Shown: piece after piece, positions 16,468-24,109 of the stretch
Layout: each line of letters begins with the position of its first letter
How positions within the stretch are numbered: position 1 is the first letter of the stretch
From: Candidatus Firestoneibacteriota bacterium
GTDB lineage: Bacteria; Oederibacteriota; D2-FULL-39-29
DNA: 46,228 bases
Reading direction: 5' to 3'
Assembly (NCBI GenBank): GCA_903928075.1
Contig: CAIYPD010000107.1
Location: 1 to 46,228, forward strand
Position numbers and translations under genes: made by a program
Notes under the pieces: model-generated
What the model saw: only the letters and a program-made list of their open reading frames with translations
Database searches by the model: none
What the model was told of the DNA's origin: nothing

Positions 16468-17216
16468 AAATACTCGAAGCGAAAGACATATCATTCGGGT
16501 ATGATAAAAAAGAAGTTCTAAAAAATATAAATCTTAGTGTGGAAGAAGCCGATTTTCTGGGTATTATCGGCCCCAACGGCTCGGGTAAGACGACGCTGCT
16601 AAAGATGCTTTGCCGGGGTCTGAAACCCGGGCAGGGAAAAGTACTTTTTAAAGGCGAGGATATTTTCCGTCTGGATACCAGATTCGTCGCAAAAAATATT
16701 GCGATGGTTCCGCAGGACGAAAATATTATTTTCCCGTTCACTGTTTTTGAAATCGTTATGATGGGGCGCTCTCCCTACATCAACCGGTTTTCCTGGGAAA
16801 AGAAAGAGGATGTTAACATAGTCCACTCGGCCATGAAACTGGCGGATGTTTTACGGCTCAGGGACAGAAATATAGATGAATTATCCAGCGGGGAGAGGCA
16901 GCGGGTCTTTATAGCCAGGGCTCTGGCGCAGATGCCAAAGGTGCTTTTACTGGACGAACCGACCAGCCATCTTGACATTAATCATCAAAGAGATGTACTG
17001 GAACTAATAAAAAAACTCAATGAGAATGTCAAAATTACCGTAATAATGATTTCGCATGATATTAACCTGGCGTCAAAGTACTGTAAACGGCTGGTTCTTT
17101 TAAAAACCGGAAAAATATTTACAGAAGGCAGCCCGAAGAAAGTAATCACCAAAAAGGTTATCAAGGATGTTTACGGGGTGAAGGTAGAGCTCGTAAAGGG
17201 GAATGTTCTCTTATGA
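16464..17216 (+). CDS. btuD: vitamin B12 ABC transporter ATPase BtuD
   Basis: A 250-residue ABC ATPase. It has Walker A GPNGSGKTT, a Q-loop in the MVPQDENIIFPF region, the signature SSGERQR, Walker B LLLDEPTSHLD and the switch histidine in ISHD. It powers the BtuC channel. It is coupled to both neighbours by four-base overlaps, which supports one polycistronic mRNA for cbiR-btuC-btuD-cobO. The same family serves siderophore uptake, so specificity is by context. Confidence 0.92.
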   Translation: MKILEAKDISFGYDKKEVLKNINLSVEEADFLGIIGPNGSGKTTLLKMLCRGLKPGQGKVLFKGEDIFRLDTRFVAKNIAMVPQDENIIFPFTVFEIVMMGRSPYINRFSWEKKEDVNIVHSAMKLADVLRLRDRNIDELSSGERQRVFIARALAQMPKVLLLDEPTSHLDINHQRDVLELIKKLNENVKITVIMISHDINLASKYCKRLVLLKTGKIFTEGSPKKVITKKVIKDVYGVKVELVKGNVLL

Positions 17217-17746
17217 TGCTAAAGAAAGGACTGGTCCAAATATACTCAGGCGAGGGGAAGGGAAAGACTACTGCGGCCTTTGGTTTGGCTCTTCGTGCGG
17301 CTGGAAACGGTTTTAAGGTGGCGATTTTTCAGTTTTTAAAGGCAAAAGGTAATAAGACCGGTGAACTTGCGCTGGCAAAAAAATTTAAAAATGTAATAAT
17401 ATTCAGGAACGACCAGACGCATCCTATCTTCAAAAAGAGTATCAAAATGGATGATTTACGGCATAACGCGGAAATGCTATGCGCAGAAGCGAAAACAGCG
17501 GTATTGTCGGGAAAATACGACATGGTCGTAATGGATGAGATAAATAACTGTATGTGCGGCAGGCTTATAGAGGTAGAGGAAGTACTTTCAATTATAAAGC
17601 AAAAACCAATGCATGTAGAGTTAGTTTTGACCGGCAGGAGCGTTCCCGAGGAAATAGTCAAGGCGGCAGACCTGGTGACCGAAATGAAGATGGTTAAACA
17701 TCCGTACGAAAAGGGCATAAGCGCGAGGAAGGGAATAGAGTACTAA
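17213..17746 (+). CDS. cobO: cob(I)alamin/corrinoid adenosyltransferase, CobO/BtuR type
   Basis: A 177-residue P-loop enzyme that transfers adenosyl from ATP to the Co(I) corrinoid. The modified Walker A GEGKGKTTAAFG, the MDEINNC segment and the LTGRSVP motif identify the CobA/CobO/BtuR family rather than the unrelated PduO or EutT families. It overlaps btuD by four bases. Adenosylation directly after import fits the locus, since CobU and riboswitch feedback act on adenosylated forms. Last gene of the tightly overlapping first block. Confidence 0.93.
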   Translation: MMLKKGLVQIYSGEGKGKTTAAFGLALRAAGNGFKVAIFQFLKAKGNKTGELALAKKFKNVIIFRNDQTHPIFKKSIKMDDLRHNAEMLCAEAKTAVLSGKYDMVVMDEINNCMCGRLIEVEEVLSIIKQKPMHVELVLTGRSVPEEIVKAADLVTEMKMVKHPYEKGISARKGIEY

Positions 17747-17750
17747 CAAG

Positions 17751-17870
17751 TACAAGGCACAAAGTACGAAGTAGATTATGCGGAAAGCGGACAAGAGTGT
17801 CCGTGAAAAATAATTAGATATTGGCGGAGTTTTTTAGCCGCCTATAATAGTTTGTACTTTGTACCTTGTA
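17751..17870. repeat. 120-bp element with 17-bp terminal inverted repeats
   Basis: TACAAGGCACAAAGTAC at 17751-17767 is the inverse of GTACTTTGTACCTTGTA at 17854-17870 with one mismatch. Inside are the perfect hairpin CGGACA-AGAG-TGTCCG (17788-17803) and a GGCGG/CCGCC pairing (17823-17842). The layout is MITE-like, but it could also be a structured RNA or a terminator between cobO and the next gene. Confidence 0.6.
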
Positions 17871-17920
17871 TTTAATACTTTTCGTGTGGTGTAGCAAAAT
17901 ATTGCAAAAAGGAAGTTTTA

Positions 17921-18601
17921 GTGATCAAACAAAATTTTGGAAGAACATCGGTGGCTTCTTGGTCGGGGGGGAAGGACAGTTGCCTGGCGCTTTACAAGGC
18001 GCTTAAGGACGGGTATGAAGTAAAAAAGCTTATAAATTTTATTTCACGGGACTTGAATCGCTGCTGCTTTCATGGAGTTACTCCTGATATCATAAAACTT
18101 CAGGGGGAGTTGATAGGTATCCCGGTTCTGCAGCCTAAGGTCACCGACGATATGGAAAATTATGAAAGAGAGTTCAAAGAAGGTGTAAAAGCGGTAAAAG
18201 GAATTGGCAGCATGATCTTTGGAGATATCTACCTGCAGGAACATCTGGATTGGATAATTCGGGTTTGCAAAGATATGAATATCTCCCCGGTGGAGCCTCT
18301 TTGGGGTTTGGAAGCAGAAACTATTGCCAAAGAATTTGTTGAGCTTGGTTTTAAAACAATTATTATTTCTGCGCAGGCCGGAAAAATAGGAAAGGAATTT
18401 GTCGGCAGAGAATTTGACAAAAAGATGATAGAGGAATTTAAAAAATTGGGCGTTTGTCCCTGCGGGGAGAACGGCGAGTTCCATACTCTTGTAATCGACG
18501 GTCCGCTCTTTAAACGGCCTATAATAATTAAAAAAGCCGAGACGCTGTTTAAAAAGGGCTTCTGGGAGCACTACTGTTATGAAATAAAAGAATTCGAGTG
18601 A
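17921..18601 (+). CDS. Dph6-like PP-loop ATP pyrophosphatase (diphthine-ammonia-ligase family)
   Basis: A 226-residue N-type ATP pyrophosphatase. The PP-loop SGGKDS is near residue 14. The later segments HGVTPD, EPLWGL and GENGEFHTLVIDGP match the Dph6/MJ0570 family, which in archaea and eukaryotes activates a carboxylate with ATP and amidates it to finish diphthamide. Bacteria do not make diphthamide, so the substrate must differ. The gene lies between cobO and cobT and reads in the same direction. An amide-forming step on a corrinoid or its precursor is one possibility (inference only). The start is GTG at 17921 with AAGGAAG upstream. Confidence 0.83.
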   Translation: MIKQNFGRTSVASWSGGKDSCLALYKALKDGYEVKKLINFISRDLNRCCFHGVTPDIIKLQGELIGIPVLQPKVTDDMENYEREFKEGVKAVKGIGSMIFGDIYLQEHLDWIIRVCKDMNISPVEPLWGLEAETIAKEFVELGFKTIIISAQAGKIGKEFVGREFDKKMIEEFKKLGVCPCGENGEFHTLVIDGPLFKRPIIIKKAETLFKKGFWEHYCYEIKEFE

Positions 18602-18624
18602 AAAAGATGTTTATAAGGTTTGTA

Positions 18625-18716
18625 ATATTTGTAAGCAAAGCTTTTCTCGAGAGGAAGGATATATAGATGTCAACTATCGTTGACATAGCGAGATAAAGTT
18701 TGTAAGGTCTAAAATC
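18625..18716. repeat. inverted element pair, left copy (with GTCAAC...GTTGAC palindrome)
   Basis: About 90 bp matching, in reverse orientation, the segment at 23899-23990. Shared blocks include CAAAGCTTTTCTCGA, GGATATAT, the GTCAAC-4-GTTGAC hairpin (18669-18684) and GAGATAA. The hairpin stem is conserved while its four-base loop differs between copies (TATC here, TTTC in the other copy read in the same orientation). Confidence 0.75.
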
Positions 18717-18765
18717 GTTGAAGGATACTAATAAAATCCTGCGAGCCGTTTTTAGGCGAGACAGT

Positions 18766-18784
18766 CCGCCAAGCTTAAGGGCGG
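18766..18784 (+). promoter_or_regulatory. hairpin before the cobT ribosome-binding site
   Basis: CCGCC and GGCGG pair across a 9-base loop, about 20 bases before the AAGGAG of cobT. It resembles the TCCGCCAAG palindromes at 14494 and 37113. A role in cobT expression is only a possibility. Confidence 0.35.
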
Positions 18785-18813
18785 AAGTGGAATCTATTTC
18801 GAAAGGAGAATTT

Positions 18814-19857
18814 ATGCAAATAGGCAGGTACGATATAAAAATATCGGGAATTGATAAGACGCTTCTTGACGCTACGCAAAAAAGATTGGATATGCTTACA
18901 AAGCCTCTGGGAAGTTTGGGGCGGCTGGAAGAACTTGCAAAGACCGTAGTGGCGATAACGGAAAAGAAAAACCCTGTGTTTAAAAATAAGGTTATAGTTA
19001 CGATGGCGGGAGATCACGGTATTTCCCGCGAAGGCGTATCTGCCTATCCCATGGAAGTAACGCCGCAGATGGTCCTGAATTTTCTAAACGGCGGCGCAGG
19101 AATTAATGTACTGGCCCGGCATATCGGAGCGAAAGTAATTGTAGTGGATATGGGGGTTAACTATGATTTTAAGGGAGCCCCCGGTCTTGTGGATAAAAAA
19201 ATAGGCCCGGGTACAAAGAGTTTTACGAAAGGCCCGGCAATGAGCAGAACTGAGGCTGTCAAAAGCATTGAAGCAGGAATAGATATAGTGCTATCAGAAA
19301 AAGATATTGATATCGTTGGAACGGGGGACATGGGCATCGGAAATACCAGCCCAAGCGCAGCTATTACTTCTATATATACAGGTCGACCTGTAGCCGAGGT
19401 TACCGGCCGGGGAACGGGAATCGACGATAAAGGGCTGAAAAACAAGATAGAACTCATAGAAAAGGGCCTTGCCTTTAATAAACCTGACCCCAAGGATGCT
19501 CTGGATGTGCTTTCCCGGGTGGGCGGGTTTGAGATAGGCGGGCTTGCCGGAGTCATTCTTGGCGGGGCCATGAAAAAAATACCGGTGGTTATTGACGGAT
19601 TTATTTCAACGGCGGCTGCGCTGATTGCGGTAAATATAGAGCCAAAAGCAGGAGAGTACCTGATTTCCTCGCATAACTCGGTTGAAAACGGGCATAAATA
19701 CGCGCTTGAATATTTAAAATTAAGACCCATACTCAATCTTGAGCTCCGTCTCGGTGAAGGCACGGGTGCGGCGCTTTCTATGAGTATCGTGGAAGCAGCG
19801 GTTAAGATCCTTAATGAAATGGCAACTTTCGAATCGGCAGGAGTAACAAGCAAATAA
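18814..19857 (+). CDS. cobT: nicotinate-nucleotide:dimethylbenzimidazole phosphoribosyltransferase
   Basis: CobT activates the lower-ligand base to its alpha-ribotide, used to close the cobamide nucleotide loop. The 347-residue length from the ATG at 18814 is normal. Motifs in order: TKPLGSLGRLE, AGDHGISREGVSAYP, GTGDMGIGNTSPSAAI, GRGTGIDDKGL and the catalytic glutamate E315 in the GEGTGAA segment. The open frame extends upstream to 18718, but AAGGAG directly before 18814 and the family N-terminus support the shorter form. No second riboswitch precedes it, so it either depends on read-through from the first block or is regulated differently. Confidence 0.95.
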   Translation: MQIGRYDIKISGIDKTLLDATQKRLDMLTKPLGSLGRLEELAKTVVAITEKKNPVFKNKVIVTMAGDHGISREGVSAYPMEVTPQMVLNFLNGGAGINVLARHIGAKVIVVDMGVNYDFKGAPGLVDKKIGPGTKSFTKGPAMSRTEAVKSIEAGIDIVLSEKDIDIVGTGDMGIGNTSPSAAITSIYTGRPVAEVTGRGTGIDDKGLKNKIELIEKGLAFNKPDPKDALDVLSRVGGFEIGGLAGVILGGAMKKIPVVIDGFISTAAALIAVNIEPKAGEYLISSHNSVENGHKYALEYLKLRPILNLELRLGEGTGAALSMSIVEAAVKILNEMATFESAGVTSK

Positions 19858-19865
19858 GAAATAGT

Positions 19866-19954
19866 CCAAAGGTCCATAATTGTTCATAAAAGTCCTTAAA
19901 GGAAAGAACTAAAAACATTTATAGACCTTATGGACTTTTACAGACCTTTATGGA
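19866..19954. repeat. degenerate inverted repeat in the cobT-cobU gap
   Basis: The left side (GTCCATA...AAAAGTCC from 19873) and the right side (GGACTTTTACAGACCTTTATGGAC, 19931-19954) are imperfect inverse copies. The right side itself repeats TAGACCTTATGGAC/CAGACCTTTATGGAC. The same vocabulary occurs after uppP. It holds no gene. Confidence 0.5.
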
Positions 19955-19995
19955 CGAGAGAAATTTATAATCCGGGCAGTGGAGGAGTTTTAGTT

Positions 19996-20535
19996 ATGAC
20001 TATAATGAAAAATAGCGGAATGATTTTTATTACCGGAGGGGCTAGGAGCGGTAAATCTTTCTTTGCTGAAAAACTTGCGTTTAAAGCGGGGGCGGACCGG
20101 GTTTATTTGGCAACTATGCAGGCTTTGGACGAGGAGATGAAAGAAAGAATTGCCCGCCACAGAGCCGTCAGGAAAGAAAAGAAGTGGCGCACGGTGGAAG
20201 AGCCGCTTGATCTTTTGAATGTACTTAAAAGGGAAAATAAAAAAAAGAGAGTTATTTTGATAGATTGTCTTACTCTTTGGATTACCAATATGATGTTGAA
20301 AGCTTATTCTGAAAAAGAGATTCTTTCGGCTGCAGAAGCTCTGGCCGGTTTTGCCGGACGCGCCGAGGCACAGGTTATCGTCGTTTCAAACGAAGTCGGG
20401 ATGGGCATTGTGCCGGACAATGTACTTGGAAGAAATTTCCGGGATACACAGGGTCGGGTCAACCAGATTTTCGCTGCGCAAGCAAAAAAAGTATATTTTA
20501 TGGTTGCCGGACTGCCACTGAAGGTGAAAAAATGA
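19996..20535 (+). CDS. cobU: adenosylcobinamide kinase / adenosylcobinamide-phosphate guanylyltransferase
   Basis: CobU phosphorylates adenosylcobinamide and then transfers GMP to make AdoCbi-GDP. The 179-residue protein has Walker A GGARSGKS, the histidine of the GMP-accepting segment RIARHRAVR, TVEEP, the DCLTLWITNM Walker-B-like block and VSNEVGMGIVP. The frame is open from 19930, but those codons lie in repeat sequence. ATG 19996 with GGAGGAG upstream is the better start. The stop overlaps cobS (ATGA). Confidence 0.94.
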   Translation: MTIMKNSGMIFITGGARSGKSFFAEKLAFKAGADRVYLATMQALDEEMKERIARHRAVRKEKKWRTVEEPLDLLNVLKRENKKKRVILIDCLTLWITNMMLKAYSEKEILSAAEALAGFAGRAEAQVIVVSNEVGMGIVPDNVLGRNFRDTQGRVNQIFAAQAKKVYFMVAGLPLKVKK

Positions 20536-21260
20536 AAAAATTCCTTATTGCGCTCCAGTTTCTGACAATTATCCCGGTCCGTTTAAAAAATGTTGAAGAA
20601 AAAGAGTTGTCCGGTTCGGTAAACTACTACCCGGTAGTCGGCCTGCTTATAGGTTTCCTTCTTGCCGGCTCGTGGCTGCTTCTTTCTATTGTTTTTCCTG
20701 TGACGGTTTCAGCACTAGTTGTGACCGGCATTTATCTTCTTCTTACGGGAGCTTTGCATCTTGACGGTTTTGCCGATACGGTAGACGGACTGTACGGGGG
20801 TAGAACCAAAGAAGACATATTCCGTATTATGGAAAGCAGCACAATAGGAGCCAAGGGAGCTGCTTTTACCTTTTTACTTCTTGGCTTGAAGATTATTTTA
20901 ATTTCTTCCCTTTCGACAAAAGCCGTTTATCCTGCTTTAATTCTATTTCCGGTCCTTAGCCGGTATTCTATAACCATACTTATGAAATACTCTGATTATG
21001 CCAAGGAAAACGGACTCGGGAAAGCCTATTGCGGGAAAATATCTAATATTAGTTTCCTTATAATAAACCTTGCTTCTGCCGGAGCAGCGCTGATTTTTGG
21101 CGTAAAAGGCTTGGTTGCTTTTTTGACCGTTGCCCTTATGGCAATAATTATTAAAAACTATTTTAATAAGAAAATAGGCGGTGTGACCGGCGATATTTTT
21201 GGTTTCACAATAGAAACAGCGGAAACGGTTGTTTTATTAATCTTTGTGGCCGGATTTTAA
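20532..21260 (+). CDS. cobS: adenosylcobinamide-GDP ribazoletransferase (cobalamin synthase)
   Basis: A 242-residue integral membrane enzyme that joins AdoCbi-GDP to the alpha-ribazole (phosphate) made by CobT, completing the cobamide. The metal-binding signature HLDGFADTVDGL, then GGRTKEDIFRIMESSTIGAKG, are both clear. About six hydrophobic helices follow. It is coupled to cobU by a four-base overlap. With CobU and CobT it gives the full lower-ligand assembly branch. Confidence 0.94.
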   Translation: MKKFLIALQFLTIIPVRLKNVEEKELSGSVNYYPVVGLLIGFLLAGSWLLLSIVFPVTVSALVVTGIYLLLTGALHLDGFADTVDGLYGGRTKEDIFRIMESSTIGAKGAAFTFLLLGLKIILISSLSTKAVYPALILFPVLSRYSITILMKYSDYAKENGLGKAYCGKISNISFLIINLASAGAALIFGVKGLVAFLTVALMAIIIKNYFNKKIGGVTGDIFGFTIETAETVVLLIFVAGF

Positions 21261-21295
21261 TAGACGGTTTACGAAAAAAACTTTTGGAGGTAAAC

Positions 21296-23152
21296 ATGTT
21301 AAAGAAATTTGTATGGCTCTTGCTCCTTCCGGTCTTGTTTTTTTCTGAGGAGGCAGCTCCGGAAAAAGATTTTTTCCAGCTCGACGAAGTCGTAGTAACC
21401 GGCTCAAGAGTGGAAAAGATGCTCCGGGAATCCCCCGGCTCACTTGCCATAATCAGCGATGACAAAGTAAAAAACGGCGGTGATAAAAATGTTGGGGTTG
21501 CTATATCGGATATAGCAGGAGTCGACTCAAGTAAAATAGGTTTTACCGGACAGACTCAAAATGTAATGATTCGAGGTGTCTCTTCGGAAGGAACCCTTAT
21601 TCTTATTAATGGTGTCCCTTTGAAATCCAGCTATCAGGGCAATGTAGATCTTTCTTCCATTAACCTTGACAATGTAGAGAGAGTTGAAGTTCTTAAAGGT
21701 CCGGCCTCGTCTCTTTATGGGGCAGGTGCCGTCGGCGGGGTCGTTAACATTATTACCAAAGACAAAGTTACGGTTCCATCACTTGATCTAATGGCTCTCT
21801 ATGGTACTTTTCAGACAAAAGACCTCCGGCTTGCATATTCAGGTAATATTTCCGGAATTTCTCTGAACCTGTCGGGTTCCCTCTTTCAGACCGATGGTGC
21901 AAGAGTGAACAGCGATGCTGTTTCAAAAGACTTGAATGGATCAATTGATTATTCGTTTCAAAAAAATAACAATATTCGGATAACATTCGGCGCTTACAAA
22001 TGTGACAGCGGCGCGCCCGGATCAGCCATTGTGTCGAATCCTTTTAACAGACAGCAATTGGAAAAGTCCAATGTGGGTATTGACTACAACTTGCCGTTGG
22101 GAGATGACTCTGGTTTAAAATTTAAAATATATGGAAACAAGAACATTTTGAATTTTCACGCTTCCACTTATGAGACCCTCAGCGAAGAAAGGGACTTTTA
22201 TACTGAAGCCACCTATACTTATGACTTTGGCGGTATTAATGTCATAACTCTAGGGATAAGCGGGGATTATGGAGTGTTGGAGCAGAGCTCGATAGGCTCA
22301 CACAATGCCGCTACTAGATCATTTTTTGCCCAGGACATATTCGATTTGTTGGGTTTCTGGATATTTACAGCATCGGCGCGTTATGACTCTCATACTTTGT
22401 ATGGGGATAGTTTTAATCCCATGTTCTCTCTAGTATATAATATAGATGATGGAGTACAGATTAAGGGGTCTTTTGGAACAGCTTTCAGGGCTCCGACTTT
22501 TTCTGATATATACTGGCCCTACATGAGCGATGTTGATTGGTTGGATCCTACCAAAACAGTAATTACTAAGGGAAATGCTTCTATTGTTCCGGAAAAATCC
22601 ACCTCCTGGGAAGCAGGGCTAAATCTGGAATTTGGCAAAAATGCTACGCTTCGTACTACATATTTTAACAACAGGATAAAAGACCTGATTCAATGGTCTT
22701 CAACGGTTAATACCACCGGTCTTATTACTACCTGGATGCCTTCAAATGTCGGGGAAGCTGAAATATACGGGGTTGAATCCGAATTGAAGGTGATCCCGGT
22801 TCAAAATCTTGATATGCTCGTTTCATATACCTGGCTTAGGGCGATGGATTTGATCGCAAACCTGCCTCTTATTTACAGGGCAAATAATAAGGCAAATGCC
22901 GGAGTATCTTATGGTTTTTGCTGCTGTAAGCTTTCCTTGAATGCGGAATATTATGATATCCGTCCAAACGAATTTGGAACCGCAATGCTCCCCAGCTTTG
23001 TTGTCATGAATGCCAGGTTGGATATAAAAGCTACAAAAGAAATTGCCTTCATTTTCTCGGTGAATAATATAATCGATACTTCTTATCAGCTCAGAGAAAA
23101 TTTTCCTATGCCGGGGAGAAATATAAGCGGAGGAGCAAAATTTAGTTTCTGA
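21296..23152 (+). CDS. btuB: TonB-dependent outer-membrane receptor, BtuB-like
   Basis: A 618-residue outer-membrane receptor. A signal peptide of about 20 residues (MLKKFVWLLLLPVLFF) is followed by a TonB-box-like DEVVVTGSR. The plug domain carries IRGVSSEGTLILINGVP, RVEVLKGPASSLYGAGAVGGVVNIITK, and the beta-barrel ends with a terminal Phe (AKFSF). It should import cobamides, judging by position directly after cobS and before tonB; the sequence alone would not exclude an iron chelate. The TTG at 21284 is part of the ribosome-binding site (TTGGAGG), so the ATG at 21296 is the start. Confidence 0.88.
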   Translation: MLKKFVWLLLLPVLFFSEEAAPEKDFFQLDEVVVTGSRVEKMLRESPGSLAIISDDKVKNGGDKNVGVAISDIAGVDSSKIGFTGQTQNVMIRGVSSEGTLILINGVPLKSSYQGNVDLSSINLDNVERVEVLKGPASSLYGAGAVGGVVNIITKDKVTVPSLDLMALYGTFQTKDLRLAYSGNISGISLNLSGSLFQTDGARVNSDAVSKDLNGSIDYSFQKNNNIRITFGAYKCDSGAPGSAIVSNPFNRQQLEKSNVGIDYNLPLGDDSGLKFKIYGNKNILNFHASTYETLSEERDFYTEATYTYDFGGINVITLGISGDYGVLEQSSIGSHNAATRSFFAQDIFDLLGFWIFTASARYDSHTLYGDSFNPMFSLVYNIDDGVQIKGSFGTAFRAPTFSDIYWPYMSDVDWLDPTKTVITKGNASIVPEKSTSWEAGLNLEFGKNATLRTTYFNNRIKDLIQWSSTVNTTGLITTWMPSNVGEAEIYGVESELKVIPVQNLDMLVSYTWLRAMDLIANLPLIYRANNKANAGVSYGFCCCKLSLNAEYYDIRPNEFGTAMLPSFVVMNARLDIKATKEIAFIFSVNNIIDTSYQLRENFPMPGRNISGGAKFSF

Positions 23153-23216
23153 TAACATTTTGCAGGCCGGGAAGACTTTTTCCCCCGGCTTGCCCGATAT
23201 TATAGAATGATGACAT

Positions 23217-23864
23217 ATGAAGACATTTCTAAGTATATCCATAATAATTCATACTGTTTTTTTTGCGGGGATCTCGCTATTTTCTTCTCATGCCTGGATA
23301 AAAGAGCGGACGCAACCCATTGAAATTTCTTTTTACGAAGGAAAAGGACACCGGCCTGAAAAAACACAAAAAAAAATTGTAAAGATTGTAAAACCGGCAG
23401 AAATATTTCCCATAATAAAACAGGAGATATTTGAAAAAAAGACAGAAGAAAAACTCAGGGAACCTGAAACTTTTTCCGAAGCGCCCTCCATGTTTAAAAA
23501 TGAGACCATAGGCCCGGCGGCCGGACCTGTCGTCCCGGAAGCCGGCTATGGCAGCGGGACTACTGCTGTTGACCCGGAAGTAGCGGCCTGGTTTTCTTCC
23601 GTTAAAGAAAGGGTTGAAAGGTATAAAAAATATCCCAAAAAGGCGCTGGAGGAAAGCATAGAAGGTAAGGTTATCCTTGAAATTACTGTAGAAAGCAGTG
23701 GAATATTAAACAAGGTAAATGTGTATTTTTCTTCGGGAAGCCTGCTTCTGGACGGCGAAGCGGTTCGAACCGTAAAAGTAGCCTCTCCATTCAAGCCCTG
23801 TCCGCTTAAATTAGGCAAATCTGTAACTTTCCGCCTGCCGCTTAAATTTGAAGTTATGAAATAG
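23217..23864 (+). CDS. tonB: TonB energy-transducing protein
   Basis: A 215-residue protein with an N-terminal membrane anchor (residues ~5-25), a Lys/Pro/Glu-rich periplasmic span and a C-terminal TonB domain. The domain shows YPKKALEESIEGKVILEITV, then SSGSLLLDGEAVRTV and a Pro-rich end. It links the inner-membrane proton-motive force to BtuB. ExbB is not in the window; an ExbD-like candidate lies at 30243. There is no clear ribosome-binding site before the ATG. A GC-rich hairpin (GCCGGG...CCCGGC, about 23166-23189) separates it from btuB. Confidence 0.87.
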   Translation: MKTFLSISIIIHTVFFAGISLFSSHAWIKERTQPIEISFYEGKGHRPEKTQKKIVKIVKPAEIFPIIKQEIFEKKTEEKLREPETFSEAPSMFKNETIGPAAGPVVPEAGYGSGTTAVDPEVAAWFSSVKERVERYKKYPKKALEESIEGKVILEITVESSGILNKVNVYFSSGSLLLDGEAVRTVKVASPFKPCPLKLGKSVTFRLPLKFEVMK

Positions 23865-23898
23865 CAGAAAAAGAAAAAATTAGATACTACCTGAATGT

Positions 23899-23990
23899 AA
23901 GATTTTGGACATTATTGAACTTATCTCGTTTTGTCAACGAAAGTTGACAATGATATATCCTGCTTATCGAGAAAAGCTTTGTTTATAGAC
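23899..23990. repeat. inverted element pair, right copy
   Basis: Reverse-complement counterpart of the element at 18625-18716. It includes GTCAAC-GAAA-GTTGAC at 23933-23948 and GAGAAAAGCTTTG at 23970-23982. Together the two copies bracket cobT, cobU, cobS, btuB and tonB. Confidence 0.75.
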
Positions 23991-24019
23991 CTTTAGACGC
24001 TTTAATCTTGTTATTATTG

Positions 24020-24047
24020 TTGACTATTATTCAAAAAATGATATACT
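24020..24047 (+). promoter_or_regulatory. promoter of the decarboxylase gene
   Basis: TTGACT at 24020-24025 and TATACT at 24042-24047, with a 16-bp spacer, 62 bp before the ATG. Confidence 0.6.
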
Positions 24048-24109
24048 TGCTCAAAAGTAATCATATTATTTGAAGCAAAACAGTCAGGGAAACAGGGAGA
24101 AAAACAGAA

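Noticed and set aside
18602-18813. Second AdoCbl riboswitch before cobT
   Set aside because: No B12 box, no GCCACTG and no GGTG-rich core; only a repeat element and a small hairpin were found. The same holds before btuB.
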